Source: Diphasiastrum complanatum (lineage: Eukaryota; Streptophyta; Lycopodiopsida; Lycopodiales; Lycopodiaceae). Taken from it: a stretch of DNA of 64,000 bases. The notes below the pieces were generated by a model. The model was not told where the DNA came from. It did not search any database and worked only from the letters and a program-made list of their open reading frames with translations. Made by a program: the position numbers and the translations under genes. The stretch lies in assembly GCA_029204225.1 (NCBI GenBank), contig CM055102.1, forward strand, positions 28,078,969-28,142,968, read 5' to 3'. How positions within the stretch are numbered: position 1 is the stretch's first letter; every line of letters starts with the position of its first letter. Shown one piece after another: positions 55,441-61,400 of the stretch.

Positions 55441-58400
55441 AATGGAGCAACCATAAAGAGGGAGCAATGGACGCTAAGGCAACAAGGAACAATGTGCACA
55501 CGAGAGAGAGAGAGAGAGAGATGGTAGAGAGAGCAGATATCCTTGCAACATACTAAGAGCTTCATGAGAGGGGACATCGTATATCCTGGTATTCCAAGGC
55601 CACGCTTCTACCAAGGACACAAAAATTTGAGAGGGGAGTAAAAGAGACAAGAAATTTAGAGGGGGGAGGCAAACTACAAAGACTAACTACTAGAGCAACA
55701 ACCTGGTCTTTGGCAAAATTAACAAATGGTTATTTGTTCTCTATCTAGATATATCCTATAGTACATAAGTATCATGTATCCACTTATGCCAAAGATCTAC
55801 AAAATGTAACGATCATGTTGCAAATGCTCTAGTGCAAGAAGGGCACCTCAATGCTGGTATTGTGTTGCATGGTTGTCGTCGTGTGTGACTCATGATGCTA
55901 GTCATATTGTCTAAGATGTTTGTCATTGCTCTCTCAGGTCTCCATGGCAACCACCAAATTTGAGTCTGCATCGAAGTTCAACTAGACTCTATGTCATCGT
56001 CGAAAGAAAAAAGCGTGGGCGACTTGACATATGTCTTCTCTAAGAAAGTACATAACCAATAACATCACGGCTACGTATCTCTAATCCTCATATGTAGTCA
56101 ATGAGCGAAGTGCGAGTCCCAAATCAAACAAAAATGTCTCCCTCTAATCTCATAATATGTAGGATATTGAAAGACAAAATGCATCTCTAACTCAATCTCT
56201 CCCCCTAAAATTGACCTATCCACCTGAAGTTCATATCATGAAACTCTAAACTGTCCCAATAATTACGAGCATATCTCAAATTGTGTGTGTCATCCTTGCG
56301 CAAGGGCATGCTAATCTTCTTAATCATGAAGGATGTCTTTGACAAACTCACTGCTAGACAAACGGACCATAGATGTGCTATGCTCGCTCCGGAAATTTCA
56401 AAACGTTCCGTTTCGGAACGTTTTTTTTTTTCTTTTTTTTGGGGTGTGGGGGGGGGGGGGTTGTGAATTTTTCTAGATGTCTTAGAAAAGAAAATAGCCA
56501 TAAAAAAGCATCTAAAACAAATTTAAATACCTTGAATCATAATCAGATATCATATTCTAAGCATTCCGGAATCAAGACGTAAGAACATGCTAAAAACTTT
56601 AATTTTACTTACAATACTCGATAGATGTGCACAAGAAAGATAATACAATGACTACTATCCTAATAACTTGTAACATATAATTACACAAATTCTCAGCAAT
56701 CGTATTCACGGTGCACAAAAAATTAGCTAGATTTCCAAAAAAGATTCATACTTTTAGCAAAATTTTCAATAGACCTAATTGGGATCAATTCCAAGACCTC
56801 TAAATTGCCATTCTTTGTGACTATGCTCGAGCATCCATCTCTTCTAGGATAAACTAGAGAATGACAATGTTGCCATCATAATTAGAAATATTTAGAATCT
56901 ATGGTCTAAATTTTAATGATTAATCTATTTTTTTTATAAACATAGTTCACATAGCAACACCATAGTTGTAAGAGGGAACCAGGCATAAGAATACCATGTA
57001 TCTGAAGTTGAAGTTCCAAGGATGCGCGTCCGGGCCGGACGCGGGCAATCCGCGTCCGCGTCCAGCGTCCGGACCCGGACGCGTCCGACCCCCGGACGCG
57101 TCCTTGGACACTTCCATATTTTTTTTTTTAATTTTTTTAACTATAAAAAAATCAAAAAAATTAAAAAAAAAAACTAGCGGATGCGTCCGGGGACCCGGAC
57201 GCACCTCTGGCGCGTCCGCGTCCGGACGCGGACGCGGACGCAAACGCGGGGTTCCAACATGCTGTAAAGCTACCTTCATAAGCTTTACTTCCGGCGCCAG
57301 CAGCGCCACTGTGACCAGAATCCAGCCGGCGCCAAGTTCCTATGGCTGAAAATCTTTGATCGGTTCTAGCGGAGTCCAAAGAGCTCAGATCGATGTGCAA
57401 TCACCTCACACGATCTAGGAAGCCTAGGGATCAATAAAATCTAGAGAGAGAAAATGACTTTCTAAAAAGAGAAAATCCTAGAGAGAGAAAAACGTGCTTT
57501 ACCAGCTTGGGTGGAGTGCTTGGTATGCGGGGGGGGGTGTGCCGAATCACACCAATACTATAGGGGAGTGCGGGTTGCGACTCAGGGCAAGCTCCAACCA
57601 AATCTCAGCCTCCCTTGCTGGAATGTTGTCATGGCTCTCGCCTTGGCATGCTAGCGCCCTGGAGACTAGGGTCGGTCACACACTTGAAATGTAACCTTCT
57701 CAGATTTATCAATAAAGTGGGATTTTCCTCAAACTGACTCTGATTACCTTCTGGGTTTCAATGTTCGGTAAAAGCGCCAGTTGTAAGGCCGCTTTCAAAA
57801 ATTTTAAGTTGGCACATAGCTGAGGGTCGTATCCCGGGACACCAGCGGTATGCCGTCGGGACCATTCGGTCCGTGGCACCAGCGGTATGCTGTCGAGACC
57901 ATTTGGTCCAGGAACTGGTTGTCTCCATATATGTCGCGGCTTGTGGTTCTGAGTGTTCCTTGCATGAACGTGAATGGGTTTAGCTCTTGGGGAACGGGCT
58001 CTAACCTGTCGGCTGAGTTGGATGGCTTGCTTGGGTGGAAGTTACCTGTTTATGGCTGTCCAGTCTGGCGTGGCACCAGGTTGGCTTCCAGCGCTCGTGA
58101 CGAAGCTTTCAGATGGTTAAGTCTGATGTAAGTCAGACCGCTTGCTTGGAATGGATGTTACTCGTTTGTAACGAAGCTTCGAGTTGGTTAAGTTTGATGT
58201 ATGTCGGGCGGCTTGCTTGGAGGGAAGTCACCCACATCGGGACCCCCGATCTGGCATGGCGCCAGGTTGGATCTCAAGCGTCCGTTCGAAATACCAAGTC
58301 TCTCATGCAAGACTCAACTTTCACAGTTCCTTCATTGATCAGCTGCCTTACACGTAACACAAGCCAGCGTACTCATATGTTTCCTCATCATTGCTGGTCC

Positions 58401-61400
58401 AGAGAAAGCCTATAACAAGCTTTCCTTTCCACAACAAAAACTTGTCAACTTATTAGGTCCAAAGTTCGCCAGTCTCCTCGTGTGAGTATGGCTAGGTCAC
58501 CTTGAATTTGCCCCCGTTTTGATCAACTTTCATTCAAAATCTGCCCAAAGAGAGAGGTGTGTGTGATAGTCCCCCTCCACTTATAAAATCAGCTGATCGG
58601 ACTTAGAGTAGAGTTCTTCTGACAAAAGGCCTTTCCAACACTTTGCTTCCCATCTACAAGGATTATGGCTCGATCCAACTTGTTGCCAATCTCTGAAGAG
58701 GATCCTAGTCTTTCCCCTTTGAGGAAAAACCCAACTGATACTGGATATCACCCATGCTCAGTGAGTTTCAGTTCCGAAGGTGGCCGTCTCAAAATGAAGA
58801 CCAACTGCTCCATAGAAGATCTCCCCTGAAATTGCCCTTTCCAACTTTTGACTTTCTGCTTGCGTCTTGGTGGGCGTTGTCACAAAATGAAACTAACCCA
58901 AGAAACAGGCTAGCCATCCATCCTTTGCAAACAGTGAGTCGTTTCGTTGCCGTTCACGTGCGAGTACTTGAACTGCAAATCCGCCCCACAGATTCTGTAG
59001 TCCTCTTTGTTTGATGGTATCAGCCTTCAAAAGAAACGAGCCATCAGCTCCTTGTATCACAAGCAATCATGCAAACCAGGCAAAGCACGAGTACTAAGAC
59101 TCACCACGAATACATACAAGTAAGACACTCAGGCAGGTTTACTAACAAGTAACAAAGACAAGGTCCCCCTTTAAGATGGTCTTGCCAACGGACCTTTGCC
59201 TGGTCGCGCCCATACAAATCGATCACAGAATTAGCCCACATAGGACACCCCTCCAACTATCCGTGCTTTCACCATTAAGCAGCACGTTGCCTCAGTCACA
59301 CCCCACCACTTTTTGGTCGATAGCCCTTATAGTTAAACGATCGGCAGCTATCCCGCACCGGTAGCTAACCACCCGTGCTTTACACCCGAATTCGAGTAGC
59401 ATCTCTGTATCAATGGTTAACACGTACAGTTCGAATATGTCGCCCCGCACCCCACAAGGCATAGACCGTGCTTACACCAACCTAATGGCAGCACACTGCC
59501 TCATCTGTCCTACGTGCAGACAGCGCCATGCCCGAACCGCGAGAACTGACCGTGCTTACACCTCAAGGGTAGCACCTTGACTCATCAAGTCCCCCGTTCT
59601 GCCGACCACCCCGACCGTGGACGCACCCGTGCTTACACTGTGGGCAGCACCTTGCACAACAGTTGTCTTGATGAACCCCAAACCGTGGCCTTACCGGTGA
59701 GATCCGCATAGCTGACTGGCCAGTCGACTCTGATACCACATGTAGCGCAGGCATCCCAAAGCGAGCCGGGAACCACAACTTAGCTTCCCAGCCTTCAACT
59801 CTTGCCATCCAAACCCAGCCAACTCGCCAACAACGATCAGACTTAACCAACTTGAAGTTGACAGTTCGCGTTGAGATCGGATTAGTGCAAACCCTTGGTG
59901 CATGTGTCTGATTCAAAGAGAGCTACTTGAAGCCAAGCTCGATGTACACTTTTTGTTTTGACTGTGAGGCAACTAATCAGTGATGGAATTGTGAAAGTCA
60001 AGTTTTGCGCGACGGACATGGTGCTTCAAACAAACGCGAAGAGATAATTCGTATGCGGATCAAACTGGTGCGACCCTTTGGCTTTCCACGAGGTCAATGG
60101 TTACATTTGGGCTGATTCAAAGAGCTACTTCAAGCTAAGTGAGAGGTGCATTGCGGAGTACTCAATCTTTGCCTACCTTAAAGAGCCAAGATGGAAAAGT
60201 ATCAAGATCAGGCTGGGACAAGGAGAGAAATCAAGGTGCAGAAGCAACAAGGCACGGAGTGGACCATAAAGTGGGCAATCAAACAATGAATCCTTTGGCT
60301 CAGGGAGCCTTGATACCCGTGCGGAACTGATCAAATCTGGAGCTCAGGGAGCTCAACACAAAGTGCATCAAGGACAAATCAGGAGCTCAAAGGAGTTCCA
60401 AAGTCGAAAGTCAGAAGCGACAGGGGCGAACATTTCAAAGAAAGGCCTCTGTCACCAGTTAATAAGGTTCTTGGATTTTACGAAAGCGATATCAAATCTA
60501 CGCTTTTCCCAGACAAAGATATATTTTCAAGTTATGTAATTTTTCAGTACAAAGAGCTGAGCCTCCGACCTGTGGGGTGCCTGCCAGCTTCAATGTTAAT
60601 ACAAAGTGGCCAGTAAATTGAGTACTGTGCCAAGTAGCTTAAATGTATAGTTATTTCAATTGGGAGACACCTTTACTTTAATCTGACATCTGATGAGGAC
60701 ATCAGATTTTATAAAGGTGGGGTGGATGTTGTAAAGCTATCTTTATAAGCTTTACTTCCGGCGCCACTGGCGCTAGCATTGTCCCCGGCGCCAGCAGTGC
60801 CCCTGCTGCTCCCGGCGCCACTGTGACCAGAATCCAGCCGACGCCAAGTTCCTATGGCTGAAAATCTTTGATCGGTTCTAGCGGAGTCAAGAGAGCTCAG
60901 ATCGATGTGCAATCACCTCACACGATCTAGGCATGATTAAAGGAAGCCTGGGGATCAATAAAATCTAGAGAGAGAAAATGACTTTCTAGAAAGAGGAAAT
61001 CCTAGAGAGAGAAAAACGTGCTTTACCAGCTTGGGTAGAGTGCTTGGTATGAAGGGGGGGGGCGGTTTGCCGAATCACACCAATACTATAGGGGAGTGCG
61101 GGTTGCGACTCAGAGCGAGCTCCAACCAAATCTCAGCCTCCCTTGCTGGAATGTTGTCATGGCTCTCGCCCCGGATACTAGGATCGGTCACACACTTGAA
61201 ATGTAACCTTCTCAGATTTATCAATAAAGTGGGATTTTCCTCAAACTGACTCTGATTACCTTCTGGGTTTCAGTGTTCGGTAAAAGCGCCAGTTGTAAGG
61301 CCGCTTTCAAAATTTTTAAGTTGGCACATAGCTGAGGGTCGTATCCCGGGACGCCAGCGGTATGCCGTCGAGACCATTCGGTCCGTGGCGCCAGCGGTAT

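Noticed and set aside
55075-55577. Long open frames rich in THTH, VCVC or SLSL
   Set aside because: Translations of (GT)n, (GA)n and (CT)n repeats, with no protein content. The same holds for SLSLSL or RERERE frames at 8345-8536, 37149-37451, 41113-41514, 45162-45579 and 49983-50237.
56947-57400. Overlapping Arg/Pro/Gly-rich frames on both strands (117-120 codons)
   Set aside because: They come from the CCGGACGCG word cluster and contain poly-Phe or poly-Lys from the A/T core. Repeat-derived, no domain.
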